From Chrysogorgia sp. JL179-B06 (taxonomy: Eukaryota; Cnidaria; Anthozoa; Scleralcyonacea; Chrysogorgiidae), in NCBI GenBank assembly GCA_035772405.1, contig JAYKKM010000143.1, forward strand, positions 186,001-250,000: DNA of 64,000 nucleotides. Reading direction: 5' to 3'. Shown here piece after piece: positions 44,901 to 54,839 of the stretch. Within the stretch, counting starts at the first letter, position 1, and every line of letters starts with the position of its first letter. The notes under the pieces are model-generated. The model saw only the letters and a program-made list of their open reading frames with translations, did no database searches and was not told the DNA's origin. Both the position numbers and the translations under genes were made by a program.

Positions 44901-46055
44901 CATGATCTTCTTCTTAGGTCTCATCGTCTTGTGCTACCACAAGCCCTTCGTCAACGTGCTCTCATTATCGCCCATGAAGGTCATCAGGGCATTACAAAAA
45001 CCAAACAACTCCTCCGTGAAAAGATTTGGTTTCCCGGAATCGATGGAATGACGAAAAAGCTCCTTGACAATTGCCTCGCTTGTCAAGCAACCGTGATTCA
45101 ACAGCCTTTTGAACCTCTTCGAATGACCGAACTACCTCAAGCTCCGTGGCAGTATCTCTCTGTTGATTTTTGTGGACCATTTCCCTCTGGAGATATGCTC
45201 TTTGTCGTTATCGACGAATACTCGCGCTACCCCGAAGTTGAACTTGTACGCTCCACCGCTGCAAATACCGTCATTCCAAAACTTGACCGCATTCTGTCTA
45301 CGCATGGTATTCCTGCAGAGATTAAGTCTGACAACGGACCCCCATTCCAAAGTTACTCCTTTGCGCAATTCGCACAGTACATGGGTTTCCGACACCGCAA
45401 GATCACTCCGGAGTGGCCGAAAGCAAATTCTGAATCCGAACGATTCATGAGAACAATTTCGAAAACACTACGTGCTGCCCACCTCGAAAACAAGAACTGG
45501 AAACAAGAATTGTTTCTTTTCCTCCGCAACTACCGTGCTACTCCCCATTCCACCACAGGAGTCTCCCCTGCCGAGCTTCTTTTTGGGCGCAAAATGACCG
45601 TTAAGTTACCTGAACTGGTTCCCACCGCACCCTCACGCTCATTATTCGCCGAAACCGATCTAAAAAAAAAAGAGAAGATGAAGACCTATGCTGACGCCGC
45701 GTCTAATGCAAAGCCCCACGCAATTAAAGTTGGTGACACTGTTCTCGTGCGTCAAAAACGGGTCAACAAACTATCCTCGCCCTACAACAGACAGCCCTAC
45801 ACCATCGTCAAGATCAAAGGTAGTATGATCACGGCACAAAACGCGACCAGCTATATCACAAGAAACAGCTCACAGTTTAAGAAAGTCAACATCACCAACC
45901 AACAACCAGATCAGATAGTGGACGATCCTCTCGATGATGATGAAATCAACGACCAACGTCACCAACCACCAGACCATCCTGTAGCAATAAGGCGATATCC
46001 CGCCAGAGAGAATAGGCGACCTCCAGAACGTTTGAACGTTGAATATGAACACTGA
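41958..46055 (+). CDS. Ty3/gypsy (Mag-like) gag-pol polyprotein
   Basis: A single 1365-codon frame. Domains by residue: gag-like region about 55-190 (DIFETLTDTGDAKDYKKAM), zinc-knuckle-like Cys/His cluster about 215-250, aspartic protease about 335-350 (VLIDTGASINVID), reverse transcriptase about 470-660 (SKIDLNSGYHQLEL; catalytic SDD in NVSDDTIIFG near 632), RNase H about 775-890 (TVDASPVGLGAILSQ; TDHKPLERIF), integrase HHCC about 1003-1045 (HEGHQGITKTK; CLACQ), integrase core D-D-E about 1070-1160 (VDFCGP; SDNGPPF; SESERF), and an acidic tail. The first ~50 residues do not look like gag, and typical N-terminal gag sequence is missing, so the element appears 5'-truncated near 42115. The SDD form of the RT box is usual in Mag-lineage elements (from memory), not a defect. 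Confidence 0.9.
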   Translation: MMFGSYISNTRRRTFLGFQSQIECLLKRRAENERTFLRTSKRKKICKRKKYVNDSAFDIFETLTDTGDAKDYKKAMERLTEHFTPQRNVDYETYLFRQARQQSNETLGQFATRLRQLASTCEFTSVDKELKSQIILNCSSSQLRRRALRESSLTLKALLDLGRTRELSEKQASGIESHSLTPDDEELNYTRASQRSQLSQSLPVHFPRSRQVSGPSSTCGHCGNAYPHQQGQASCPARGCQCRSCGKMHHFARCCRSKPIRPAFSDRRPPRPPPRHDSTPPHFSPRPPSPREIRHVTDTQQYSPDNEEYLFTINISQVRDVSAPKAKVVIANTTLEVLIDTGASINVIDEKAYHAITQSPQNKQLSLRPTATKIYSYGGTSPLPVLGIFDTHFESKTRTTLAIVYVIEGTNGCLLSYKTASELELISVIAQTTAAVDTSASTSPLSNSQLRSEYSDRFDGIGKMKNFQVHLHIDPSVPPVTHPHRRIPFHLRKRLDVELDKLERQGIIEPVDGPTPWVSPLIVTPKPKSPGEIRLCVDMRQPNLAILRERHITPTIDDLIHDLTGATVFSKIDLNSGYHQLELAPESRYITTFSTHRGLRRYTRLNFGTSSAAEVFQNAIQQVLSGIDGARNVSDDTIIFGRTQVPHDKALRAVFDRLRSKNLTLNSKKCEFNKPSIEFFGYVFSGNGVSPDPKKVSAITSASPPTTASEVRSFLGMTNYCSRFIPNYSTITEPIRALTKSNHPWTWTSRHQNAFDQLKHLLTSDTVLAYFNPHQEATITVDASPVGLGAILSQDNRVVAYASRSLTPVEQRYSQTEREALGVLFGCEHFHLYIYGAKFSIITDHKPLERIFTNPASRPNARLERWALKLQPYNFSISYSPGKTNPADYLSRHPLATTHPSTASEQAEEYIAFLAHHTTPKAMTVAEVTQATRTDPTLQAIIDAIRNNSWSSTLETPGPLVNTQDLNAFSKIRDELSVSDAHDLLLRSHRLVLPQALRQRALIIAHEGHQGITKTKQLLREKIWFPGIDGMTKKLLDNCLACQATVIQQPFEPLRMTELPQAPWQYLSVDFCGPFPSGDMLFVVIDEYSRYPEVELVRSTAANTVIPKLDRILSTHGIPAEIKSDNGPPFQSYSFAQFAQYMGFRHRKITPEWPKANSESERFMRTISKTLRAAHLENKNWKQELFLFLRNYRATPHSTTGVSPAELLFGRKMTVKLPELVPTAPSRSLFAETDLKKKEKMKTYADAASNAKPHAIKVGDTVLVRQKRVNKLSSPYNRQPYTIVKIKGSMITAQNATSYITRNSSQFKKVNITNQQPDQIVDDPLDDDEINDQRHQPPDHPVAIRRYPARENRRPPERLNVEYEH

Positions 46056-46185
46056 CAGCTTGTTAAAAACTCAATATCATGTTTCCACTATGTTATGTTA
46101 TGTACCTCTAGTTTATGTTATGTAGTTCTAATTCGTTTCATACATTTTAATGCCCGACGAACTCCAATCTAAAACAAGGGAGGGA
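46056..46185 (+). other. gypsy 3' non-coding region with polypurine tract
   Basis: Ends in a purine run (aaaacaagggaggga, 46171-46185) immediately before the LTR, as expected for plus-strand priming. Confidence 0.75.
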
Positions 46186-46308
46186 TGTAATGATGTCATA
46201 TGGTTATGTGACGTCACTTGTATATAGTTAGCAATTCGATACGTTATTGAAGTCAGTATTGATCTAACCACTCGAAGAGCCTGTCTCGCGTTAACTTAGA
46301 ACATTACA
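46186..46308 (+). repeat. 3' LTR, 123 bp
   Basis: Begins TGTAATG and ends CATTACA (perfect 7-bp inverted ends), directly after the polypurine tract. It contains a CRE-like TGACGTCA at 46209-46216 and TATATAG at 46222. No matching 5' LTR was found upstream of the ORF. Short LTRs are known in Mag elements. Confidence 0.8.
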
Positions 46309-47384
46309 CTGCAGATTACCGCTAACGAAAACCGGAAAGAGATAAACGAAAACGTAAACAAAGATATACGAGTCAAGCTGCGAAGTTAACTGCCGCCGCA
46401 TTATAAGGATGGAGTCAAACGAAATGATCTTTGAACTATTGAACAATAAACGATGAACAAGAAACTATAAAATGAACCAAAAAAATCGAAATAAAGTTAC
46501 TAATGATATATTAGGAAAAAAGTCTTTGAATAATGTGAAAAAGTAAAGAAATAGATATGACATAGACGTATGTATATATACTAGGTTCTCAGAAATAAAG
46601 ATCATTTTAAAGATAAAAAAACAAAAAACAATGTATAGTCCATATACGAATAACATCGTTAAAATGGGCTACAGTAGCTATCTTTGTTTCTGCTTAAGTA
46701 AGAGTATACTTACGTATATATATATTATATATTAATGGACGACGTTTCTTCAGGTCATCTGACTCTTATTTAAGTATTTTTCGACATATTGAAGTTCTTT
46801 TATTTCTCCTTTTCATATTATAACCAGTTCTTGTCAATTGAGTAATACATTATATGTAAATTCATTTTAATTAATTACAACAAATGGCCTGTTTTCAACA
46901 TTAATATGCATGCAGTATTAACATTTTAAGCTGACATTCTGTGCCAATAATACCAACATTTTACACTTTTTTCAGTTTTTCAGCTATGTTAAGAGTTTTT
47001 CAGTTCTTTTTTGTTCACCAGGAATACATTTCACAAAGCAGTATAACTGTGGTATTGCTATCAGACCAAAACGATGAAATATTAACGGTAAACCATCATC
47101 AATATTTTATTATCAACGCTTAACCATACTATTAACAGCAACATTTCATTAATTCCCATTGTTATCAATCTGTAAAGTCTAAAAAACTTCAATATGTCAT
47201 GTGAAACCATTGGCTGCTACTGACGATGTTGTTAAGACATGCGGCGATTTATTTTAAACTCAAAATCCTTTATTTAAAACCGGTTCAGCCAGAACATATA
47301 ACTTTGTTGGCTGCAAAGATACAGTCGCAGAAGGTTCTGGTAGAAAAGTATTAGTTTGAAATATTTGCTGATATAACGGACATT
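46309..47384. other. upstream region of the Kv gene, no gene seen
   Basis: AT-rich. No clear TATA/Inr pair could be assigned; 5' UTR start unknown. Confidence 0.5.
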
Positions 47385-48659
47385 ATGGATTGCTCAGTTA
47401 AAACTGATGATAAACAATATTTGCGTGACAGTGACTACGTGAGTGATCGGTTGACTATAAACATAAGTGGTGCCATTTACCAGACACGTGAAAGAACCTT
47501 GGCTCGTTATCCTGAATCTTTATTGGGAGATCCATGGAAGAGAAAGCAGTATTATTGCCCGAAAATGAACACTTATTTCTTCAACAGACACAGGCGAGCA
47601 TTCGAGAGCATTCTGTATTATTATCAGTCTGGCGGAAGGATGGTTTTACCAAAAGATGTTCCCGTTAAGTTGTTTTTTGCAGAAGTGGAATTCTTTGGTT
47701 TGGGAGACGAAGCTCTTTGTTTGGTTAGTAAAGGACTATACGCAGGGCAACAAAAACAAGCACGTGATCACTTGATGCCAACTCAAGCATTACAACGCAA
47801 AATATGGGAGACGTTTGAGTTTCCTGAATCGTCTAGTTTTGCCAAGGCTGTTAGCTTTTTTTGCATCGTTATGATTGTGTTGTCCATTGCATTGTCCTGT
47901 TTAGCTACATCTATCGATTTCCAAGAAAAACACTGCACCGTCACATGTCCAGACAGTAATCGTAATGTAACAGAATCAACTCAGATATGCTGTGGCATTT
48001 CCTACAAACCAATCAAAGCCGTGGTTGTACTCGATATAATTTGCCACTGTTGGTTCCTGATAGAATATTTATGTCGTTTGGCATCATCACCGTCAAAAAA
48101 ACAATTCTTGTTTTCTTTCCTAAACTTTATAGACTTCATTGTTGCCGTTCCTTTCTTTATTACTTATTTTATCAACATAGAAAGAAAACATTCTATTCGT
48201 AGCTTTCATTTGATACGTATTTTAAGGTTATTACGCCTGGCTCGTATCATTAAACTGTCACGATATTCCCGTGCTCTGAAAGCTCTCGGCTCAACACTTC
48301 GTGCAAGCTTCCGTGAATTTAAAATGATGATGATGTTTCTATTAATCGTTGTCGTCGTCTCCTCTTGTACGGTGTATTTGATTGAAATGAAAAATCCCGA
48401 AGCATTGATCAAGAGCATCCCTGACGGCTTTTGGTGGTCTGTAATTACAATTACGACCGTCGGTTATGGAGATTTCTATCCTGTAAGTATAGGTGGAAAG
48501 TTCATCGGTTGTTTCTGTTCTGTTCTTGGTGCTCTGGCCTTCTCACTTCCTATCATTGTGTTCGCTACAAACTTTCGTACTTGTTACAAGTCAGAAGACT
48601 CCATCACAGCTGAATATCATCGTAATTTGAGACGAAAGTCGACATACAGTAGATGGTGA
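47385..48659 (+). CDS. voltage-gated K+ channel, Kv1/Shaker-like, intronless
   Basis: 424 residues, one exon. It forms tetrameric K+-selective channels in the plasma membrane that open on depolarisation. T1/BTB tetramerisation domain about 22-118 (LTINISGAIYQT; FFNRHRRAFESILYYYQSG); S1 about 152-176; a Cys-containing S1-S2 loop with NVT glycosylation motif; S2 about 208-232; S3 about 245-265; S4 about 272-298 with the full series of basic residues every third position (LIR-ILR-LLR-LAR-IIK-LSR); S5 about 312-335; selectivity filter TTVGYGD about 357-363; S6 about 377-402. The second proline of the Shaker S6 PVP hinge is absent (SLPIIVFATNF). The C-terminus is short (about 22 residues after S6) and has no obvious PDZ-binding end. 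The start is the first ATG, in a suitable distance from T1. The stop codon lies in a minisatellite unit. Confidence 0.95.
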   Translation: MDCSVKTDDKQYLRDSDYVSDRLTINISGAIYQTRERTLARYPESLLGDPWKRKQYYCPKMNTYFFNRHRRAFESILYYYQSGGRMVLPKDVPVKLFFAEVEFFGLGDEALCLVSKGLYAGQQKQARDHLMPTQALQRKIWETFEFPESSSFAKAVSFFCIVMIVLSIALSCLATSIDFQEKHCTVTCPDSNRNVTESTQICCGISYKPIKAVVVLDIICHCWFLIEYLCRLASSPSKKQFLFSFLNFIDFIVAVPFFITYFINIERKHSIRSFHLIRILRLLRLARIIKLSRYSRALKALGSTLRASFREFKMMMMFLLIVVVVSSCTVYLIEMKNPEALIKSIPDGFWWSVITITTVGYGDFYPVSIGGKFIGCFCSVLGALAFSLPIIVFATNFRTCYKSEDSITAEYHRNLRRKSTYSRW

Positions 48660-49191
48660 GCTGCGATGTACTCCATGAATCAATGTAGATGGTGAGCTGC
48701 GATGTACTCCAAATCCAATCAATGTAGATGGTGAGCTGCGATGTACTCTAATCAATGTAGATGGTGAGCTGCGATGTACTCTAATCAATGTAGATGGTGA
48801 GCTGCGATGTACTCTAATCAATGTAGATGGTGAGCTGTGATGTACTCTAATCAATGTAGATGGTGAGCTGCGATGTACTCTAATCAATGTAGATGGTGAG
48901 CTGCGATGTACTCTAATCAATGTAGATGGTGAGCTGCGATGTACTCTAATCAATGTAGATGGTGAGCTGCGATGTTCTCCAATCAATGTAGATGGTGAGC
49001 TGCGATGTACTCCAATCAATGTAGATGGTGAGCTGCGATGTACTCCAATCAATGTAGATGGTGAGCTGCGATGTACTCCAATCAATGTAGATGGTGAGCT
49101 GCGATGTTACTCTAATCAATGTAGATGGTGAGCTGCGATGTACTCTAATCAATGTAGATGGTGAGCTGCGATGTACTCTAATCAATGTATA
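48648..49191 (+). repeat. 33-bp minisatellite, 16 units, at the Kv stop codon
   Basis: Sixteen units of GTAGATGGTGAGCTGCGATG plus tactctaatcaat. The first unit (from 48650) contains the last Kv codons (AGA TGG) and TGA. Units 1-2 have different spacers (ccatgaatc, ccaaatccaatc). The frames across it on the minus strand (IRVHRSSPSTL repeats) are by-products. Confidence 0.95.
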
Positions 49192-49461
49192 CACATTGAA
49201 GGTTGTCACACGCCCAAGATCCCCTCGTCACTTCATAACCAGATAAGATGTCGGGTAATGATCATTGTAATAGTATCATGTATCTATTGCTTTCGTTGAA
49301 TAACTAACATGTTGAGTGACCACCCAGTTATGGTCCGTGAAAGCAATATAACTAGTTGGAAAGAAATTTAAAATTTTCTTTGATTTTTACAACGAAAATT
49401 AAAAGCGTATTGGATAAAACAAACCTAATAGTAAGAGCCGTCGACAACCAAAAAAATTAAA
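49192..49461. other. no gene seen
   Basis: Downstream of the minisatellite. No recognised feature. Confidence 0.5.
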
Positions 49462-49850
49462 ACTATATTTAACTCATGCCAAGAACCAAGATGTGGAACA
49501 TGTGACTATTTAATTGCAGGAAACTCGATAAAATTAAAAAACGGAAAAGTTTGGGCTATAAAGTCATCAATGAACTGCAAGGCAAAGAATGTAATTTATA
49601 CAATAATTTGTCCAAAGTGCGAAAGCTTCTATGTTGGACAAACAGTAAATTTGCGTAAGAGAGTAACCTTATACAAGGAACAGATTAAAGATATTAAGGA
49701 GTATCGGCATCTGAAAGTAAGTGAACATTTAGACTGTTGCAACAACGGGACCTTTCAGATAATATATACCAATCTACCAGTGTAACGATGAAAATAGACT
49801 TTCCAGAGAAATGAAAGAAAGGGAACTTATTTCAATACTAAAACGAACTT
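49462..49850 (+). pseudogene. Penelope-like GIY-YIG endonuclease fragment
   Basis: Reads CGTCDYLIAGN (about 49495), a conserved Cys/Lys block (NCKAKNVIYTIICPKCESFY), the core YVGQTVNLRKR with the GIY-YIG Tyr and Arg, then HLKVSEHL (about 49708) and a stop near 49783, followed by out-of-frame remnants to 49850. The Cys-rich lead (CxxC...C) before the GIY-YIG core is typical of the C-terminus of Penelope-like elements. The RT part is missing. Confidence 0.75.
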
Positions 49851-50410
49851 GAATTCTAACTAGAACAACAATAATTTATATCTGTCACATATAAGAAGTG
49901 CGTTAGGCTATATATTTACAAATTAATATATTCAAGTATAATGTTCATACATTCTAATTGATTGTTTAATGTTTTGTACAAATTTAAACTATTTATTAGC
50001 TATAGTAGCTAAAACTAACATGCATATGCTACAAAGGTAAAAATCTTTGACAATTAAATTATACTGTATAGGCCATTGCTGGAAAAAAGCTCTTTTTATA
50101 TCTAATGTAAATAGCCAAAGATGGTCGGCGTGGTGACATTTTGGATGAAAACTGACGTCCACATGCAGGGCGACAAATGCTAATTATTTAGCATTAATCT
50201 AAATATTATCTTACATGCATGTAAATTAGCCTTTCTGGCCTCGTTACAAAGCAAACATTATTTTGAATTACAGACACACGAACGAGGTCAGAAAGGCTAA
50301 TTTAAATGAATATAAAATATTTAATTTGGGTGCCATTATGAAAGAGGTTTATGATGTCACTTTTTCATGATTTAAGTTGGTTATATCAAATAACCAAATC
50401 AATATGATTT
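49851..50410. other. non-coding, no gene seen
   Basis: 50215-50245 and 50283-50305 form an inverted pair (aaattagcctttctggcctcg). No coding support. Confidence 0.5.
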
Positions 50411-51095
50411 TTGACACGCAAAGGGTACTCGGCGCCCGGTACCCATAACGGGTCAGAGGTCTCGATCACATTTTGTACAATAATTTTCCTCTACGCACGC
50501 TGTGATTGGTCAGCTTGCCGGTCTCGATCAGGCTAAGGAGACCGGAATGACGTCAGTAACTAATGAGAATTTGCATTAAATCTATTTGTTCCTGAATTAT
50601 TTTATAAAAATAATGGAATACGTTTTCTTGGGTTTCTATGATGAAAATCCTCGTGAAGTAATAAAAACACTCGAGAAGTTGGGAAAGCACTCGGCTCGGC
50701 AGCTCGTGCTTCTCCCTACACTTCTCTCGTGCTTTTATTACGTCACTCACGTTTCGATAACGTTATAGAGACCCGGGCAAACGTATTCTATTATTTAAAT
50801 CGAATCGATCTTAACAGAGCCAACAGAGGCTTGTGCAATCAATGAAACGTTAAGCGTTAGAGAGTTGTCTATCGGAAGCATAAAGAATGAAGGAATAAAT
50901 TCTCAATTTGATTTTTCGTATTCTTGTAACGTTACTGAGTTGCCAGTTCTGTGACGTTTAATGTTTCATTGATTGCTCTGACAATTGGCTCTGTTAAAGA
51001 TCTTGCGAGATCATTTCGATTTGGAGTACTAATACCATGATAGAGACCTCTGACCAATGGGTACCCGGCATTGATTACCATTTGCGTGCCAAGTG
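50411..51095. mobile_element. nested foldback/MITE composite
   Basis: Outer inverted arms: 50412-50465 and 51042-51095 (ACACGCAAA...GGGTACC...GGTCAGAGGTCTC). Inside are a second hairpin pair, 50808-50860 and 50953-51003 (gatctt aacagagcca ... gcaatcaatgaaac), and a separate foldback at 50611-50798. No protein-coding content. Confidence 0.75.
50611..50798. mobile_element. 188-bp foldback MITE
   Basis: Arms of about 85-90 bp: aataatggaatacgtttt... pairs with ...aaacgtattctattatt; the centre contains gaagttggga and agcactcggctcgg. Confidence 0.85.
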
Positions 51096-52649
51096 TGAAG
51101 AAATTATTATGGTTATTTGATATTATTGAAAGTCTGTAAAAATACTAGTTAACAATCATAGACAAACATGAAAAAACAAAACGAGGAATAAGGTAAAAGA
51201 AACGGCCTCCGTGTAACGTTTTTACATATGTATGACATTTATCACAAGATCAGTCAGTCTTAAACACAGAGCGAGCGCATAAAAGGGAGATCTCCCCCCG
51301 TCTTACGCACGAAAATTGAAATGGCAACTGTCAAGTCGGCAATGAGTGAGTGAGTGCATGGATTATCCTCCTTCATTCAGAAATGTTTTACCCTCAATTA
51401 TCCATATATGAATTAAAAAAGCACTAGTGTCTTTATTATATATTGCCAAAACATATAAAGCCTTTTTGCAAGTCAATACAATTTAAATTTAGAACTTTTT
51501 AGCAGCAGTTGTCTGGCTTTCACCAGACAGCGGGTTCCATATTTTAGTATTTTCACTGTCCAGTGTCGTGCAAAAACAAAGTTGTTTGTCTCGTCAAGTC
51601 GTCATTAGGAAGTAATGTTTAGACATTAATGGAGATATTCATTATCCGAACATTATTGGTGTTAGAACTGTCTTACAACTACAAGTGTGGATATATGAAT
51701 AAAAAAGCGAAGGATACATATATCGCGATCATCTGCATTCAACAACAATAACGGTGAGACGCTAAACATATATTTGCACTGTCTAGACCTAGTTTTTGGG
51801 GGGAAATGAATACATCTTTTTTTTGTTGCTCCCTATGATTTCTACACAATTATTGTTCGTTAAGTTTCTTCAATAATTTATACCTAAACTGGCAAGGGCT
51901 ACCCGATTCTTGATGAAAATATTACCTATAAAACTAAAAATAACTGGTGTCCTTCATCATGTCTAATTACCCCACTGGTTGAATATTCATGATCGACTTT
52001 TCTGCCTGCATTTCGTTGCATGGTAAAGTAATCACGATGTATTTTACTGCTTGTTTTTAACTTACCCGACAGTCTTGTTTGTTGTCTATGGTTATTTATG
52101 TAAGTAAAGTTTGTTTCCGAAATCTTTCGTCACTATAAAACTGTTTTTGCTTCTGGTGTAATTGACATTTTTCCGCACGTATGTACACTTGTATGTACAT
52201 TCGTCTAAAACATGTTTCCATTTTCAAAATGACATTTTAGAAAATATAACACAAAAGACCACTATATTCTCATACATTGTCTGTGTCCATAGAGTTCGAA
52301 AGCTATAGCCTGTACGGTATATTACGGGATGTTTTTGTTGTCAGGTGTTTTTGTAATTGTGTTTTCCTGTGTGTTTTCCCGAATTTTCCGTATTTTTCGC
52401 TTACCTTAGTTTATTGAAAGAGTAATTTTTCGACTTATTGAAATAGTAATGATGTATTACACTTGAAAAATGACAAACTCGACGTTTAAACAAGGGAAAG
52501 TCCAATTTTTTAATATTAAAACAAGTAAACAAGCCTTCACTCTTCAGTCAAAGTATAGAAAATTAAGTACCGGAAAATTAAGTACCGGAAGTAAAATTAG
52601 TCGTGCGGACCAATCAGATGTGTTTGGCTGAGCTACTCAGCCTCTACCG
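51096..52649. other. intergenic, no gene seen
   Basis: Unique AT-rich sequence, no recognisable domain or repeat except a short duplication aaattaagtaccgga at 52560-52590. Confidence 0.5.
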
Positions 52650-54578
52650 CCTATAAGCGCGTGATCCATGTGTGATGCGGAGGACTGGCGCGAGCGTGCT
52701 GTAGAACAAAAAAAATTATAAACAATGGCCGAAAAAAATATATACGAGTGCCCGAAAAATATGGCAATACTAAGGTAGTGTGTTAACAAAATCAATGTTT
52801 TCTTGAAGTTAACAATACGAAGCTTTCTTCAACTTTAGATTTACCTCGTTACCTTTTCAATAAATCTACTTGGAAAGCTAAAATTTCAATGGTTGATCGC
52901 TGTTCTTTTCAAAATTCAGGACGTTTTATCAAGCATTGACGCTTTGAATTGACGATTACAACTCCACTAGGTAACCAAAAGTTAATTTGACCACATCAAA
53001 CTCTTGGTAATTTTATAAGCTTTACAATGTATACTGTGAGGAGACCGGCTTTTTTATATTTTGTGTTTTCGTTGCCTTGTTTTGACCTCGCGTTTCAGTC
53101 GCGTAGTCAGAAACACTGGAACCGCGGAAAAATTATATTTTCTTTCTTTTCTTCTTCCCTAGTACTTAAATGGTGTTTTGAGTACACCAATCTCTTTCCC
53201 AAGTTATCAGCTTTCGAAAGGATGCTGTGAGAAAACCGGCTTTTTTAACATTTTCTATTTTTAAAGCCTTGTTTTGGACCAGTTCGTAGCCAAAATCTTG
53301 TGCAGTTGTACTGTTGTCTGTTGTAAATGTAATAGGAACCGCGGAAAAATTAGATTTTTCTTGTTTTTTTCTGCACTAGGTACTTAAAATCTAATTTGAA
53401 TACATCAATCTCTTGCCCAAGTGATCAGCTTTCGAGTGGATACTGTGAGAAAACCGGCTTTTTTGATATTTTCTATTTTTAAAACAATACCTTGTGCAGT
53501 TGTACAATCGAAAGACTCGAAATAGACAAGATTGGGAACCGTGGGTCGAAAACCATACACAAAATATCAAAAAAGCCGGTTTTCTCACAGTATCCACTCG
53601 AAAGCTGATCACTTGGGCAAGAGATTGGTGTATTCAAAATAAACTTTAAGTACCTAGTGCAGAAAAAAAACAAGAAAAACCTAATTTTTCCGCGGTTCCT
53701 ATTACATTTACAACAGTACAACTGCACAAGATTTTGTCTACGAACTGGTCGAAAACAAGGCTTTAAAAATACAAAATATCAAAAAGCCGGTTTTCTCACA
53801 GTATCCACTCGAAAGCTGATCACTTGGGCAAGAGATTGGTGTATTCAAAATAAACTTTAAGTACCTAGTGCAGAAAAAAACAAGAAAAACCTAATTTTTC
53901 CGCGGTTGCTAAATGGCATTGTTTTTGTCTACGAACGGGTCCAAAACAAGGCTTTAAAAATAGAAAATGTTAAAAAAGCCGGTTTTCTCACAGCATCCTT
54001 TCGAAAGCTGATAACTTGGGAAAGAGATTGGTGTATTCAAAACACCATTTAAGTACTAGGGAAGAAGAAAAGAAAGAAAATATAATTTTTCCGCGGTTCC
54101 AGTGTTTCTGACTACGCGACTGAAACGCGAGGTCAAAACAAGGCAACGAAAACACAAAATATAAAAAAGCCGGTAAAAGCCGGTCTCCTCACAGTATACA
54201 TTGTAAAGCTTATAAAATCACCAAGCGTTTGATGTGGTCAAATTAACTTTTGGTTACCTAGTGGAGTAGTAATCGTCAATTCCTACTCCAAACGTCCTGA
54301 ATTTTGAAAAGAACAGCGATCAACCATTAAACAATTTCGTAATTTTAGCTTTCCAAGTAGATTTATTGAAAAGGTAACGAGGTAAATCTAAAGTTGAAGA
54401 AAGCTTCGTGTTGTTAACTTCAAGAAAACATTGATTTTGTTAACACACTACCTTAGTATTGCCATATTTTTCGGGCACTCGTATATATTTTTTTCGGCCA
54501 TTGTTTATAATTTTTTTTGTTCTACAGCACGCTCGCGCCAGTCCTCCGCATCACACATGGATCACGCGCTTATAGGCC
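52650..54578. repeat. 1.9-kb palindrome built of ~210-bp subrepeats
   Basis: Left arm from cctataagcgcgtgatccat (52650), right arm ending at its inverse atggatcacgcgcttatagg (about 54577). Mirror-image landmarks: 53015/54213, 53220/53999, 53440/53807. Each arm has three to four copies of a subrepeat (tactgtgagaaaaccggctt, caaggct, aaccgcggaaaaatta, tacttaaa, gatcagctttcgag). Similarity is high, with small indels. No coding domain. Confidence 0.9.
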
Positions 54579-54839
54579 GTTTCCACGCCCGTGTTTTATA
54601 GCGCCCTGGCCTCTACTTATGCGCTCGCTCCGTGTTTTGTCAAAATAAGGCTTGTCACGTGACTACGATACATGATGATGTTCTAACATGAAGTTCTGAG
54701 TGTGCTTATACAAAATGTTCCATTTTAACACTCGCGTCTTCACTCGTATAACTATAGATGTTCAACGACTTATTGATCTGATTCCAGCCATCTTTCTAAG
54801 CTAAGTAAATTGAGCTTGCCTTAGTAAAAATGTCGGGGA
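54579..54839. other. no gene seen
   Basis: Between the palindrome and a copia relic. Confidence 0.5.

Noticed and set aside
48591..49209. Minus-strand ORFs with HRSSPSTLI repeats
   Set aside because: Translation of the 33-bp minisatellite; no independent support.
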